A stretch of 64,000 nt of DNA, from contig CM072880.1 in assembly GCA_036937835.1 (NCBI GenBank), positions 11,476,501 through 11,540,500 on the forward strand. Direction: 5' to 3'. The notes under the pieces were generated by a model. That model saw nothing but the letters and a program-made list of their open reading frames with translations, was not told the DNA's origin and did no database searches. Origin of the DNA: Pampus argenteus. Taxonomy: Eukaryota; Chordata; Actinopteri; Scombriformes; Stromateidae. This document shows, one piece after another, positions 52,601 through 63,759 of the stretch (positions are counted from its first letter, which is position 1; each line of letters begins with the position of its first letter). Made by a program: the position numbers and the translations under genes.

Positions 52601-54012
52601 GCAGTGTTGGTGTGACCAGACTATCTGGTTATACAACACAAGGTTGCACTGTTGGCCATGTAGAGGCATCGCTTGAACACAGATATGAGATGAGGCCCGG
52701 TGCACAATACAGAGATGTTGGTGTCTTTACTGTGAACCCTTTTGCACACCATCTATATCGTGACTGATGAAAATGACATCTATAACTTTTCATTGTTTGA
52801 TTAATTTATTTGTGTTTCTGTGGGCAGTGAGGACAGGATCCGTAATGGTTGTAAGAAGATTTTAAAGAGCCGGCAGGGCAGCACACAAGGACGACTGGAC
52901 TCTTTCTTCACTGTCACAGGATCTCTGTCCTCCAAACGGAAGGTACATTCAATAAAACTACATTACATCTACCGTATTTTCCGGACTATAGAGCGCACCT
53001 AAATATAAGGCGCACCCACTAAAATTTGAATGAAATCTATATTTTGTCACATATAAACCGCACCGGACTATAAGCCGCCGATGTATACATACCCCGATAC
53101 ATAAGTGTTTATTCATATACTGAACTGATTGTTTACGAACAGTGCCGCAATAAAAGCAGCATCAAACGCGGCAATAAAAGTGCTGATAAACAAAACAGAA
53201 AAGTCATTGATGGTTTTATTTATCTTCCTCCTGCGTACTGAAACCATCATTGCGCAGTGTGCGGGAGGAAATTTCGCAATTTGGTGTGCAGTGTGCGGGA
53301 GGAAAAAGTGACAGCGGCTGTCACTTTTTCCTCCCGCACACTGTTAAAGCGCAACTGCGCAACTATTAAAGTCGCTTCATTCTCACATGAAATGAAGCCA
53401 CAAGTCACTATTTATCTTCATCCTGAGCATTTAAAACTAATGAACACCAAACCACTGTCACTTCATTTCTTCTGTGTACTGAAGTCGTCCTCTTCAGTGT
53501 CGGAGTTGATATTCTTCATCACATACCGTCTCATCATAGATTCATTAACGGCAAGCTTACGTGCAGCCGCTCTGTTTCCTTCACAGATAGCCAGATCGAT
53601 GGCATTCAACTTAAAAGCTGCATCATAGGAATTTCTTCGTGGGTTTTCCATTTTGACGGGGTGAGGGTGTAATAATATTATATACCCCCTGTGGGCTGAA
53701 GAAATATTAATAGAAAAGCCGCACCTCTGTATAAGCCGCATGGTTCAAAGTATGGGAAAAAAGTAGCGGCTTATAGTCCGGAAAATACGGTATGTGTTTC
53801 CAAAGTAATTGAATGAACGGTGCAGTGTGTGTTTTATCCTAAAGACTGTTTTCTATACTGTAAGTCATTGTTGTACATGTTACGTTTTCATCAGTAATAT
53901 TGTTGGACTCATGTTTCCTTTTTGTTTCACTAAGGAGCCTGAAATTAAAGGATCAGCTAAAAAGAAGCAGAAGACTGGAGCTACGCCGGGCAAATTTAGA
54001 AAGGGCAAATAG
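49659..54012 (+). CDS. fen1: Flap endonuclease 1
   Basis: Structure-specific nuclease that removes 5' flaps in Okazaki fragment maturation and long-patch base excision repair, working with PCNA. Exons: 49659-49740, 50075-50177, 50498-50600, 50850-50913, 51168-51277, 51381-51517, 51890-51956, 52141-52272, 52367-52518, 52828-52942, 53935-54012; 1143 nt, 380 aa, the same length as human FEN1. Metal-binding acids are all present: Asp34 (AVDAS), Asp86 (FDGKPPQ), Glu158/160 (EAEASC), Asp179/181 (EDMDG) and Asp233 (GCDYC). The PCNA-binding PIP box is QGRLDSFF (about 337-344), followed by a Lys-rich nuclear tail ending KFRKGK. A 5' non-coding exon is likely upstream (donor at 49277, acceptor at 49627). 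The last intron carries a pogo-like transposon. Confidence 0.97.
53289..53343. repeat. Perfect 55-bp inverted repeat
   Basis: Two 25-bp arms (starting CAGTGTGCGGGAGGAAAAAG) separated by GCGGC. It sits inside the pogo-like element. A third partial copy of the arm (GTGTGCGGGAGGAAA) lies just upstream near 53258. Confidence 0.95.
53463..53651 (-). pseudogene. Transposase DNA-binding fragment (pogo/Tigger-like HTH)
   Basis: About 62 codons from the ATG at 53649-53651 to a stop at 53463. The N-terminal two thirds resemble the HTH of pogo transposases (AAFKL...GNRAAARKL...ES); the C-terminus is acidic (NINSDTEEDDF), possibly derived from the linker. Truncated before any catalytic domain. Confidence 0.6.
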
Positions 54013-54161
54013 ACTGAACATCATAGTATCATATCTAAAGTCATAGTGCTCCGGATGAGGTAGAAGGACAACATTGCAACACAATGACTTTGTTGGATTA
54101 AAAAAACCAAAACAATTCAAGCTAGAAATGTTTCAATTTAAAAGTGTGTTTACCGTTACGG

Positions 54162-54167
54162 AATAAA
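54162..54167 (+). terminator. fen1 poly(A) signal
   Basis: AATAAA 150 bp after the fen1 stop codon, followed by a T-rich run. Confidence 0.75.
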
Positions 54168-54199
54168 AATGCTGAGTTCTTTTTGTAAAGAATTGTGTT

Positions 54200-55395
54200 A
54201 TTTACCTTTTTTTTTTTTTTTTGAACTGACTCATTTGAGGTTAATTGGCAACTGATAAATCAATCATGTGTCATAATTAGTCAATTAGATTTACACAACT
54301 TGTCATATGTGGAATATCTATGCGTGTCGGGCAAAGAATATAACAATGCAATATTTTCTTTTCTTCCCTAGAAAACATTTGGTGCATACATTTAAATAAA
54401 GTGATCTATCGCATTTGGTGCAACTGCTGTTTCTAATATTTTGGTCTCCTTGTGTGATTAGGGCAAAATATTAGGAACACTTTTAATTGTAATACACTCC
54501 ACCACCAGCACCAGCAGCAACTACGACCTCAATTATAAACAAAGTAGAAAAATCGCCTTTCTGTGAACAAGCAAAAAAAAAAAAAAAAAAAGTAGTGTGT
54601 TGGTGAAGTTTAAAAAAAAAAAAAAAGATATTAAGATTTCAACACCTTAATTTTTGCCATCCAAACCAAAAGCTTCTGCAATCTTCTTCTTTTTTTTGTT
54701 CTCCTGCTTCTTACTGTTTCTGTCACATTTTAACCACAGGTCTTTTTGTTTTTAATTGTTTGAGTTCATAGAAAGCTTCTTTTACAGCCAGTTCTCCATA
54801 TGCAGCGTATGTTATGAACATATTCATGTTTACAGGTGTTGATTTTATTTTATTTACGTATATAATTCTAACACTGATGTCTACCTATTCATTGCTGTAT
54901 TTTATTACTTTATTATTCATAACTACTAGTCCCGTTTCCTGGTTTGTTTGTTTTTCCCCCTCAGCTAAGTACACAATTGAAACTGTCGAGTAGCCTCCTA
55001 CACTGCTCCAGTGTGTCAATGTCACTGTGATGTAAAGGATGTCTACTTTCACGCAACACGTTTGGCAATTTAGCTCTCGGCATTGCTACACCTGCCATGA
55101 TTCAGTTTTCAAACAGAGCCTCCTGTTTGCTCACAGATGTCCCACTGGGCTGGATTAGTACTATCAAGACTTTTTAATGAATAAAGTTTCATACAAAAAT
55201 TATTAAAATTATATACTGTGACATTTTCAACTATAAAGCTACTGTTCACCAGACCGGGTGTTAAGACTGACCGCTTTTAGCTAACCCCACAAGTAAATAC
55301 AGAAATTGTGAAATTTCTTTTTAGTTCTTTCATTGTATTTGTGAAAGAATATTAAAGTGGAAATTTTTAACAAAACTCCCCAAAAACCAAAGAAA
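54200..55395. other. Intergenic region between fen1 and the Siglec cluster
   Basis: A+T-rich with homopolymer runs (T at about 54208, A at 54572-54590). No exon recognised before the Siglec relic at 55396. Confidence 0.6.
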
Positions 55396-55550
55396 AGTGC
55401 AAATCAAACCTTTTATAGCGAATATCCATCACATGATGGATTCACCATCACCTGTTTTGCCAGCTACCCTGTGAATGAATGAATGAATTAACTAAATGAA
55501 TGCATTTGTTAACGTGCCGCTCACAAGAAGGCAGCTAACTCTGTTACTTT
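55396..55550 (+). pseudogene. Decayed Siglec C2-set exon relic
   Basis: Blocks here align in order with exon 3 of both intact Siglec genes: GCAAATCAAACCTTT (compare GAAAATCAAACCTTT), CATGATGGA then ACCATCACCTGTTTTGCCAG (compare CATGACGGA then AACATCACCTGTTCAGCCAG), TACCCTGTGAATGAA, and AAGGCAGCTAAC then GTTACT. It has an internal deletion and a stop (TGA) after the PVNE-like segment, so it cannot be used. No flanking V-set exon was seen. Confidence 0.65.
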
Positions 55551-56218
55551 GTATGAGTGTGGAAAGATGACCACAGACTTCATCAGTGTGTGTGTGTGTG
55601 TGTATTTATTTGTTTCTGTAATGCATTTCATCATGAAAATCAGCATCTAGTAATGTTGGACTGATTTATGAGGCATTAAGAAATGCGATTGGACAGTTAT
55701 TTTTAATACTGTCATTTTCATTGCAATAAATGTAGGAGAAAAGCATTTTGATCACTTATTCTATGTCCGCCGTAGACACTGCAGCGACTGCATGTATGCA
55801 AAGCGTTATGTAAATATTTTCAGATTAGAAGACTTAAAGATGTCACAATATCGGTCTTTTTTTTTTTTTTTTTCTTCACAGGATATCATGTGCTTTCTAG
55901 AAGCTTTCCAAACAAAGTGAAAAAGGAAGTTGATATTTTGTTCACAGCAAAATGTACAAATTGCTTCATTTTCTTTCTCATGGTTCAGCTGTGGGCTTGT
56001 TCGGTAAGGAACTTTACTTAATTTACTGAAAGATGCATTATGTATTGTGTTTGTTGAATTATTTTACATGACATGAACTCAATGTTTCACTTAAATTTAA
56101 AATTTTAACTGATTTCAAAGTGTTGCTGTAAAAGACAATTCATTTTGCAAAAAAAAAAAACACTTAAAAAAAAAACTGATAAACTAACACTTTTATGGTG
56201 TCTGCAGATCTAGGGAAC

Positions 56219-59101
56219 ATGTTTCTTTCTGTCAATATGTTGGCAGACGTCGTGTTACTGAGTGTCTTCTTTGTGACAGGTAAGTACCACTGCAGACAGA
56301 GCTCATTTCCAACTATTCTTAAAACGTGTTAAATAAAAGAGACCTTTTTTTTAAAAAATTTTTTGTTCACTTTGCCTTCATGCATCCTCCATGTTTTGTT
56401 GATCATGACCCTCATCTCACAGGTGCTTCGGCTGCTTGTCGTTCAAACCTCCGCATTACTACACCGCAGAAGATGGAAGCACTGAGTGGATCTTGTTTGC
56501 TAATCCCATGTACCTTTATACCTATAGAAGGAAAATCAGAATTTGACAGCAGCAGAACGGTCGTTGGATTGTGGATTAAAAGTGGCAGTAATTTTAAAAC
56601 GTATCCTGAGAATGTGATTTTCAGGAGTAGTCAGACAGTTAACACCTATCCAATGAATATTATTGGAAACCTGAGTCAGAAAAACTGCACCACTCTATTC
56701 TCCAGTTTAATCACAGCATATACAGACACGTACTACTTCAGAATTGAGAACGACGAATTCCTGGCAACAGCTGTTTGTGATCCTCCTGAAATACAAGTTA
56801 TAGGTAAGATGGTTTTCACTTCCTGGTTTTTTTTTTTTTTTTTCATCATAAATTTGTACACATCTACATGAATTTGGGACATTTGAATGCTCGATGATGA
56901 AAGTCAAATTTTATGTTGAGCACTGAAAAACTACAAATTATAAGCAGGGCCAATAAAGTCCAACATTAAACTTCAAAAAGCCACATTGAGACATTTGCTG
57001 TATTCTTTAGTGTAAAAGTCTGTGTTTGATTTTAAACCACAGATTCTCCGTGGAGCCCCAGAATTGAAATCTCAGGTGAGCTGAAGGAGAAGGAGTCCGT
57101 CAATATAACCTGCTCAGCTTTAACTCCCTGTCCACACTTCCCTCCTGAACTCACCTGGAATCTCCAGCACAACGCTGACAACAGAATAGTGGAAAATCAA
57201 ACCTTTACAACTCAAATCCAGACGACCATCACTCTGTCAGACACACATGACGGAGAAAACATCACCTGTTCAGCCAGATATCCTGTGAATGAAGGAAATG
57301 ACAGCAAGACAGCAGAGGCCAACGTGACTCTCAGTGTTTCATGTAAGACAATCAGAGTTTGTTACTGGATCCTGTCAGCACACGATGATTTATGGGATGT
57401 CAGATGATTTTTAATGAATAAAAATAACAAATAACATGTCGCATTCTCCTCAGATGCTCCCAAAAACACGATGGTCAGTTCATCAGGTCCGCTGTCACCA
57501 GGTACCTGGGTGAACCTGACCTGCTCCAGCAGAGCCAAGCCTGCCGCCAACTTCACCTGGTTCGAGATCAGCAAAGATGGACCCATGAAAGTATCTGAAG
57601 GAGCATTTTACACCTTCAACGTGACAGAGGGAGGAGTTTTCTGTGTGGCAACAAATGCTCTTGGTAATGAGACGTCAACAACGATTAAACCGACTGTGCA
57701 AGGTAAACACAGGACTGTAGTTATTGTTGGACCAGGGACTTTATTCACTAATGCATTCGCTATTCTGCTTACTAATGTAAGCAAGTAACGTGTGTTGATT
57801 CAATAATTAAAGATCAATGAGAAGTTACAATACAATATTCACTGAAAGAAGGGTTGTCGATAGGACATGTGAGCATCACATCTTCATGAAGAGCAAGTCC
57901 AGGAAAATAGGACAGAGATTTGTGAATGATATTGCCATGACGCACACTTCTAATGGTTTTTGTTTCTTTAGCAGGAACACAGCAATGGGGGCCAGTCGTA
58001 GGAGGGATCGTTGGAATTATCCTACTCATCGTTGTAGTCGTTGTCATTTGGTAAGTGTCTCTAATCAAGACCATAAACTACTATTATTAAATAACATCAT
58101 TTCTCTACCTTTTTGTAACGTTCATAGATTTTTCATATTTTACTTTGATATTGCTGATTATCACATTTTAGCTGAACGTCCTAAACATTGGTGGGAATCT
58201 CACAGTTTGTTTTAGATTCATATCTTCAGAATAGAGCATTTTAACTTACTGGAAATTCATTTAATTCATTCTGAAAGTTCTCCAGTTTTCTATACTTGCT
58301 TCACTATTGTTGTGTCCACATACTGCCACAGAGTCACATTTTGCACAATCAGACAACAGATTTTCATTTGTATGTGAATGAAACTATTTGTTTGAATTGA
58401 GTGTCTAAATTATGCGAATCATTGCACATGTGTAATGATTTTTGAATGTAAGACTTTTAGCAATTTATTGTTATCATATTATTGTGTTATATGTCTTCCA
58501 GGCGGTTCAAGTTAACACGAGCAACTTCACAACAGACACAGGTAAGACTATACAGAAATATACAGTACACAACTGTGTTGTGAACATGTTTTTCAAACTA
58601 TTCATAGTGACTGCACTTAGATTTAGACGGAACTAGTGAGTAAATGTAAGAAAAACTGAAAATATTTAGTATTGCTGATTATATTTTAAACTTTAACTGT
58701 AAGTCCAATAATATTTATTACCCGCCTGTATACCAACACATGTATCACAAACACTGAAGTCAGTCAGTTTGTTTAGTGCTGCTATGACAGAAGAGACACA
58801 ACCTGATAGGTAATGATGCAACAGTGTCTGTAGTCTTATCAACAGAGAACAGGCTGTAGAAATGTAAGAATTTGTTCCTTTTTCACAGAGCCTAATGGGG
58901 GAAGAAACAATCAGCGCAACAGAAGAAGAACAAATTCATTATGGACAGGTCACCTTCTCCAAGAAGAGCTCTGAGCGGTCGTCTGAGTCAGTGCTGAACA
59001 GCGGACAGCAGCAGGATACAGTGTATGCACAGGTCAAAGTGTCCAAGCCAACAAACTTACCACAGACTGATGACCTCTATGCTGAAGTGAGGAAAAAATA
59101 A
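56219..59101 (+). CDS. Siglec-like (CD22-like) inhibitory Ig receptor, copy A
   Basis: Cell-surface receptor. Exons: 56219-56279 (signal), 56423-56803 (V-set), 57043-57342 (C2), 57454-57702 (C2), 57972-58050 (membrane), 58502-58541, 58889-59101; 1323 nt, 440 aa. Siglec hallmarks: SGSCLLIPCTF (Cys45, Cys50), NCTTLF (Cys109), Arg127 in YYFRIEN, the position of the sialic-acid-binding Arg, and CSALTPCPHFPPELTW with the extra Cys of the second domain. Membrane span about 338-357. The tail has an ITIM (IHYGQV, Tyr388), an ITSM-type motif (TVYAQV, Tyr416) and DLYAEV (Tyr434), implying SHP-type phosphatase signalling. The third Ig domain lacks the Tyr of Y-x-C (VFC instead of VYFC). The membrane-exon acceptor is a NAGNAG (TAGCAG). 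An upstream exon 55952-56003 (MYKLLHFLSHGSAVGLF) joins in frame through an acceptor at 56207 and may supply an alternative start. Confidence 0.88.
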
Positions 59102-59158
59102 ATGTATGGACATGTTTTTCAGTGATCATTTAATAATAATAATAATTGTATACTTGTC

Positions 59159-59985
59159 TGCCACTCCAGACGTCCTCATACAATACCACAGTTCCTGTCT
59201 GACGGGGTGCCCAGAGAGGGTATTGTATGAGGACGTCTAGAGTGGCAGAGAAGCATGTTAGAGCGATGCAGGACATGTATGAGGGTGCTGTAGGTGTGAC
59301 AGAGGAGTTCAAGGTGGAGGTGGGAATGCATCAGGGATCAGGTCTCAGCCCCTTCTTGTTCACTATGGTGATGGACAGGCTGATAGATGAGGTTAGACAG
59401 GAATCTCCATGGACTATGATGTTGGCAGATGACATTGTGATCTGTAGCGAGACCAGGGAACAGGTGGAGGAGAAGCTAGAGAGGTGGAGGTTTGCCCTGG
59501 GAAGGAGAGGAATGAAGGTTAGCCAGGGTACGTGTATGTGAATGAGAGGGACCCGAGTGGGGTTAGAGAGAGAAAAGATAAAGAAGGTGGAGGAATTTTA
59601 AGTATTTAGGGTCAACAGTCCAGAGCAATGGAGAGCGTGGAAAAGAGGTGAAGAAGCGTGTGCAAGCAGGTTGGAACAGGTGGAGAAAAGTATGAAAAGA
59701 GTACATCAGAGGGACAGCACATGGTGGAGGTTTTGGAGATAAAGTCAGAGAAGCCAGACTGAGATGGTTCGGACATGTCCAGAGGAGAGATAGTGAATAT
59801 ATTGGTAGAAGGATGCTGAGTTTTGAACTGCCAGGCAGGAGGTCGAGAGGAAGACCAAAGAGGAGATATATGGATGTAGTGAAAGACAGGGTTAGATGGA
59901 GGCAACTGATTCGCTGTGGCGCCCCCTGAAGGGAAAAGCCGAAAGAAGATTATTATTTATTATTATTATTATTATGAAAAATCAA
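59159..59985 (+). mobile_element. LINE fragment (RTE-like reverse transcriptase C-terminus) with inverted 5' end
   Basis: The frame at 59227-59541 reads EEFKVEVGMHQGSGLSPFLF, VMDRLIDEVRQESPWTMML and ADDIVICSETREQVEEKLER, the reverse transcriptase core with the ADD box. Further downstream, frame-shifted, are RLRWFGHVQRRDSEYIGRRM and GRPKRRYMDVV, the typical C-terminal block, ending near GCCGAAAGAAGATT and an ATT-rich tail (about 59950-59985). The first part (59159-59220) is inverted relative to the rest and overlaps it. Frame breaks and truncation make it inactive. Confidence 0.8.
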
Positions 59986-61698
59986 AAACTCCACATTATA
60001 ATTTTTCAATTTGAGTGACACTTTCTGTTTTTGTCATTTTAACACTTAGATTTCGATGTATTGTTTAGATTTCACGTTTTTTCTTTTTCTTACTTTTTTT
60101 TTTTTTTTTTTTTACATATAAACATATAGTTAACAATTACACATAACATGTTGTTTTATATGAATCTCTTTCTCAGGAAAATAAGCTTAATATGAAGAAG
60201 GTGAGCTAAATATTCAAAATATAACAGCTAGAAAATTGTAATCAAATTTTTCTGCACATAATATATAAACCTTTTCCTTTTTTTAAAAAAACAAACAAAC
60301 TGTATTATTCAATGTTGCAAAAATACAAAATAAAATATGCATTTGATGTTGGATGAAAAAAGAAGATTAAGATGATGTATTTTTTACTAGCTACATGCCA
60401 GCCAGTTATTAAAATGCAATGAATAAATACTTTAAATGCAGAAACAATGTGTCATCTTCACTTTAGCAGCAATTAAAACATAATTCTGGAATCTATACAC
60501 ACCACAAATATTTTATTTTTTTTACATTTAGCCCCATAAAACAGGGAATAAAACTTCACTGAGCTGAGTCATGTTTCATCTTACATCATTGGACAAGCAG
60601 GAAACAAACAAATCAATCCAGCCAAAAGAACAAACCAAAAAAAAATAAAAAAAAATCTAATTCCAGCATAATTTCCAACAAACTGTACCACAGCTAAATA
60701 ATGACAGTTAAACGTAGCTTTAATGTATCCAACGATCTTCCCTTTCCGTTTCATAACACTAAGGATTGACTTGAGTTGTTCATGTATTATAATGTCAGTG
60801 TCATATTCTCCTATTTCAACAGTCTTTATGATATTTTTCCAGTTGCTAAATCCCTGTATACTATATATATATATATATTGAGATATATGCAGTAAAGCTT
60901 ATATTTGGTTGAATGTTGGACACATTTGCTGTATTTTTTTTATTTTTTTTATTTTTTTGGGACCTGAGATTAAAAGATTAGAAAAAATAAAATAAAATAA
61001 GCGGAAGGCCAACAAATTTAGGAAGAGCAACGGGACTAAACATATGACTAACAGGCAGGCAGGTAGAAGGTAAAACAAAGGGCGTGTATGAAATCATTAG
61101 TTTGATGTGACTGAATCTGGTCTGACAGTTTGATCAAAGTGTGTTCCCTGTTATCAAATAGAAACAATAAAGACTTTTTTTTTTTTTTTTGTAAAGCAGC
61201 ATTTTTTTTGCCTTTTCACGTGAACACATTTGACTGTTTTAAATGGCAACAGAGAGCCTATGTGTGACTGATAAGTAGCCTGCTCGAACTGGTCTCGCTC
61301 TGCAGCAGTCAGTTGAAAAAAAAGGAAGTTGATTTGAATTCGTCTGAATTTCAAGAGAGGGGAAACTGGTCAGTTGGTCAGTTGTATCACATAGTGAACT
61401 ATATTTAGTGTAAAAGAGCTTTGATGCAGATTTGGTAAGGAAATCTTTTTTTTTTTTTTTTTTTTCTTATTGATTCTGCTCTATAGCTTAAAACATAGAA
61501 TCCCATTGTTTTGATATTCTCGACGAACTGTACTGAAAAATACATGATGAAATATTTTATTTTGTTCTGGTTTAAACCTCAAGAAATCAGCGGCTACTTC
61601 ATGTTATCGAGCTTCCAGAGCTCAGTGATTAATTGATTAGTATAATAAGTAATCGGTTTTTTTTTTGCACTGCGTTGTTGTGTTTGTAAACCCAGCTG
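59986..61698. other. Intergenic region between Siglec copies A and B
   Basis: A+T-rich, with poly-T runs (about 60095-60113, 61178-61190, 61447-61465). I see no exon. The last 200 bp before 61699 presumably carry the promoter of copy B. Confidence 0.6.
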
Positions 61699-63759
61699 AT
61701 GAGATTCATGGCAGCCCCGTCTACAAGTATGTTGACAGACGTGTTACTGAGTGTCCTCTTTGTTACAGGTGAGCTGTTTCTTCATTCGTTCAGTTTTGAT
61801 TTGGAGTCATTGACAGTTTCGAAACAAAAGTAGAAAAACCAGCTACTTCGTACAACAAATGTTTTATATTTAAATTGTCAACAGGACAGGGAAACATGCA
61901 ACACACAGCTGCTGAAGTTTATTTGTTTTTGTTTTTTATATCATGAACCTCATCTCATCATGATGTTTTTTCTTTTGTTGATCATGACCCTCGTCTCACA
62001 GGTGCTTCGGCTGCTTGTCGTTCAGACCTCTTTATTACTACACCGCGGAAGATGGAAGCACTGAGTGGATCTTGTTTGCAAATCCCATGTACCTTTATAG
62101 TTAGAGAGGAAGAATTAGACAGCAGCAGAACGGTCGTTGGGGTGTGGATTAAAAGTGACAGTAATTTTAAAACGTATCCTGAGAATGTGATTTTCAGGAG
62201 TAGTCAGACAGTTAACACCTATCCAATGAATATTATTGGTAACCTGAGTCAGAAAAACTGCACCACTCTATTCTCCAGTTTAATCACAGCATATACAGAC
62301 TTGTACTACTTCAGAATTGAGAACAAGCAATTCAAGGCAACAGCTATTTGTGATCCTCCTCAAATACAAGTTATAGGTAAGATGGTTTTATTTTTTTATC
62401 AGTCATGTTGTTGTTGGAGTATAAAGAAAATCAGTTTTGCAGTTTTTGGCCTGAACAGCAAACATCGTGGTCCAAAACGTCACTGTGAAATTAAATTATC
62501 TGTTGTAGGCTGCAAAGAAAATTCACTTGAAATGTGAGAGGAAGCAGCCTGTCAACAGGTTGAATAATATACCTGAATATTTATACATTTGAAAAAAAAA
62601 AACCCTTTATTAATGTTGTCTAAATTGCCTTCATCTTTCTGTTAGAAACAGAAAATCGGTCACATATTAAGTTATTTCCATTAATCATTAAGGGGCAATG
62701 ATGTCTCTGATGATGACAGTTTTGTTTCAGTTTAACTGTGAAACACTGACATTAAATGCTGGTCCAAACTGTACAAATCAAGCAGTTGCAATACGTTGAT
62801 ATTGGCCTTCAAATACCATCTGTAACATTTGCTGTATTCTTTAGTGTAAAAGTCTGTGTTTGATTTTAAACCACAGATTCTCCGTGGAGCCCCAGAATTG
62901 AAATCTCAGGTGAGCTGAAGGAGAACGAGTCCGTCAATATAACCTGCTCAGCTTTAACTCCCTGTCCACACTTCCCTCCTGAACTCACCTGGAATCTCCA
63001 GCACAACGCTCCCAACAGAATAGTGGAAAATCAAACCTTTACAACTCAAATCCAGACGACCATCACTCTGTCAGACACACATGACGGAGAAAACATCACC
63101 TGTTCAGCCAGATATCCTGTGAATAAAGGAAATGACAGCAAGACAGCAGAGGCCGAAGTGACTCTCAGTGTTTCATGTAAGACAATCAGAGTTTGTTACT
63201 GGATCCTGTCAGCACACGATGATTTATGGGATGTCAGATGATTTTTAATGAATAAAAAATAACAAATAACATGTCGCATTCTCCTCAGATGCTCCCAAAA
63301 ACACCTCAGCGATGGTCAGTCCATCAGGTCCGGTGTCACCAGGTAGCTGGGTGAACCTGACCTGCTCCAGCAGAGCCAAGCCTGCCGCCAACTTCACCTG
63401 GTTCGAGATCAGCAAAGATGGACCCATGAAAGTATCTGAAGGAGCATTTTACACCTTCAACGTGACAGAGGGAGGAGTTTATTTCTGTGTGGCAACAAAT
63501 GCTCTTGGTAATCAGACGTCAATAAGGATTCATCTGACTATGGAAGGTAAATGCAGGACTGTACTGAATCCACTCTACTGTGGGACTCCAAACATGGGTG
63601 CACTCGTTATATATGTCCACATTCAACCATTGTTTTTATCTTATCCTGCTTTTGTGTCTAATGAGCAGAACAGGAAATGCCTGGATCTTTTCAGCAGGTG
63701 GGGCTTCTCGGAGGACTCATCGGGAGCGTCGTATTCACCGGCCTGCTCGTCTGTGTGTG
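61699..63759 (+). CDS. Siglec-like (CD22-like) Ig receptor, copy B, 3' end outside the window
   Basis: Paralogue of copy A with the same exon plan: 61699-61768 (signal, MRFMAAPSTSMLTDVLLSVL), 62002-62376 (V-set), 62877-63176 (C2), 63289-63546 (C2), 63669-63759 (membrane span, VGLLGGLIGSVVFTGLLVCV). Phases match copy A at every junction. The V-set keeps SGSCLQIPCTF, NCTTLF and YYFRIEN with the sialic-acid Arg. Unlike copy A, the third Ig domain keeps the complete VYFCVATN. The cytoplasmic exons are not in the window. The only visible acceptor downstream (CTGTGCAG near 63917) would give an immediate TGA, so the true next exon is probably beyond 64000 or this isoform has almost no tail. Confidence 0.85.

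Larger units (their letters stand above)
52972..53790 (-). mobile_element. pogo-like (Tc1/mariner superfamily) transposon remnant in fen1 intron 10 of the coding region
   Basis: The ends are perfect inverted repeats (CCGTATTTTCCGGACTATA at the left, its reverse complement at the right), flanked on both sides by TA (52970-52971 and 53791-53792), the target duplication of this superfamily. A minus-strand frame (about 53463-53651, starting MENPRRNSYDAAFKLNAI) contains GNRAAARKLAVNESMMRRYV, matching the helix-turn-helix (Brinker-like) DNA-binding region of pogo/Tigger transposases. No DDE catalytic domain is present in the 819 bp, so the copy cannot move by itself. A perfect 55-bp hairpin lies at 53289-53343. 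Confidence 0.85.
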
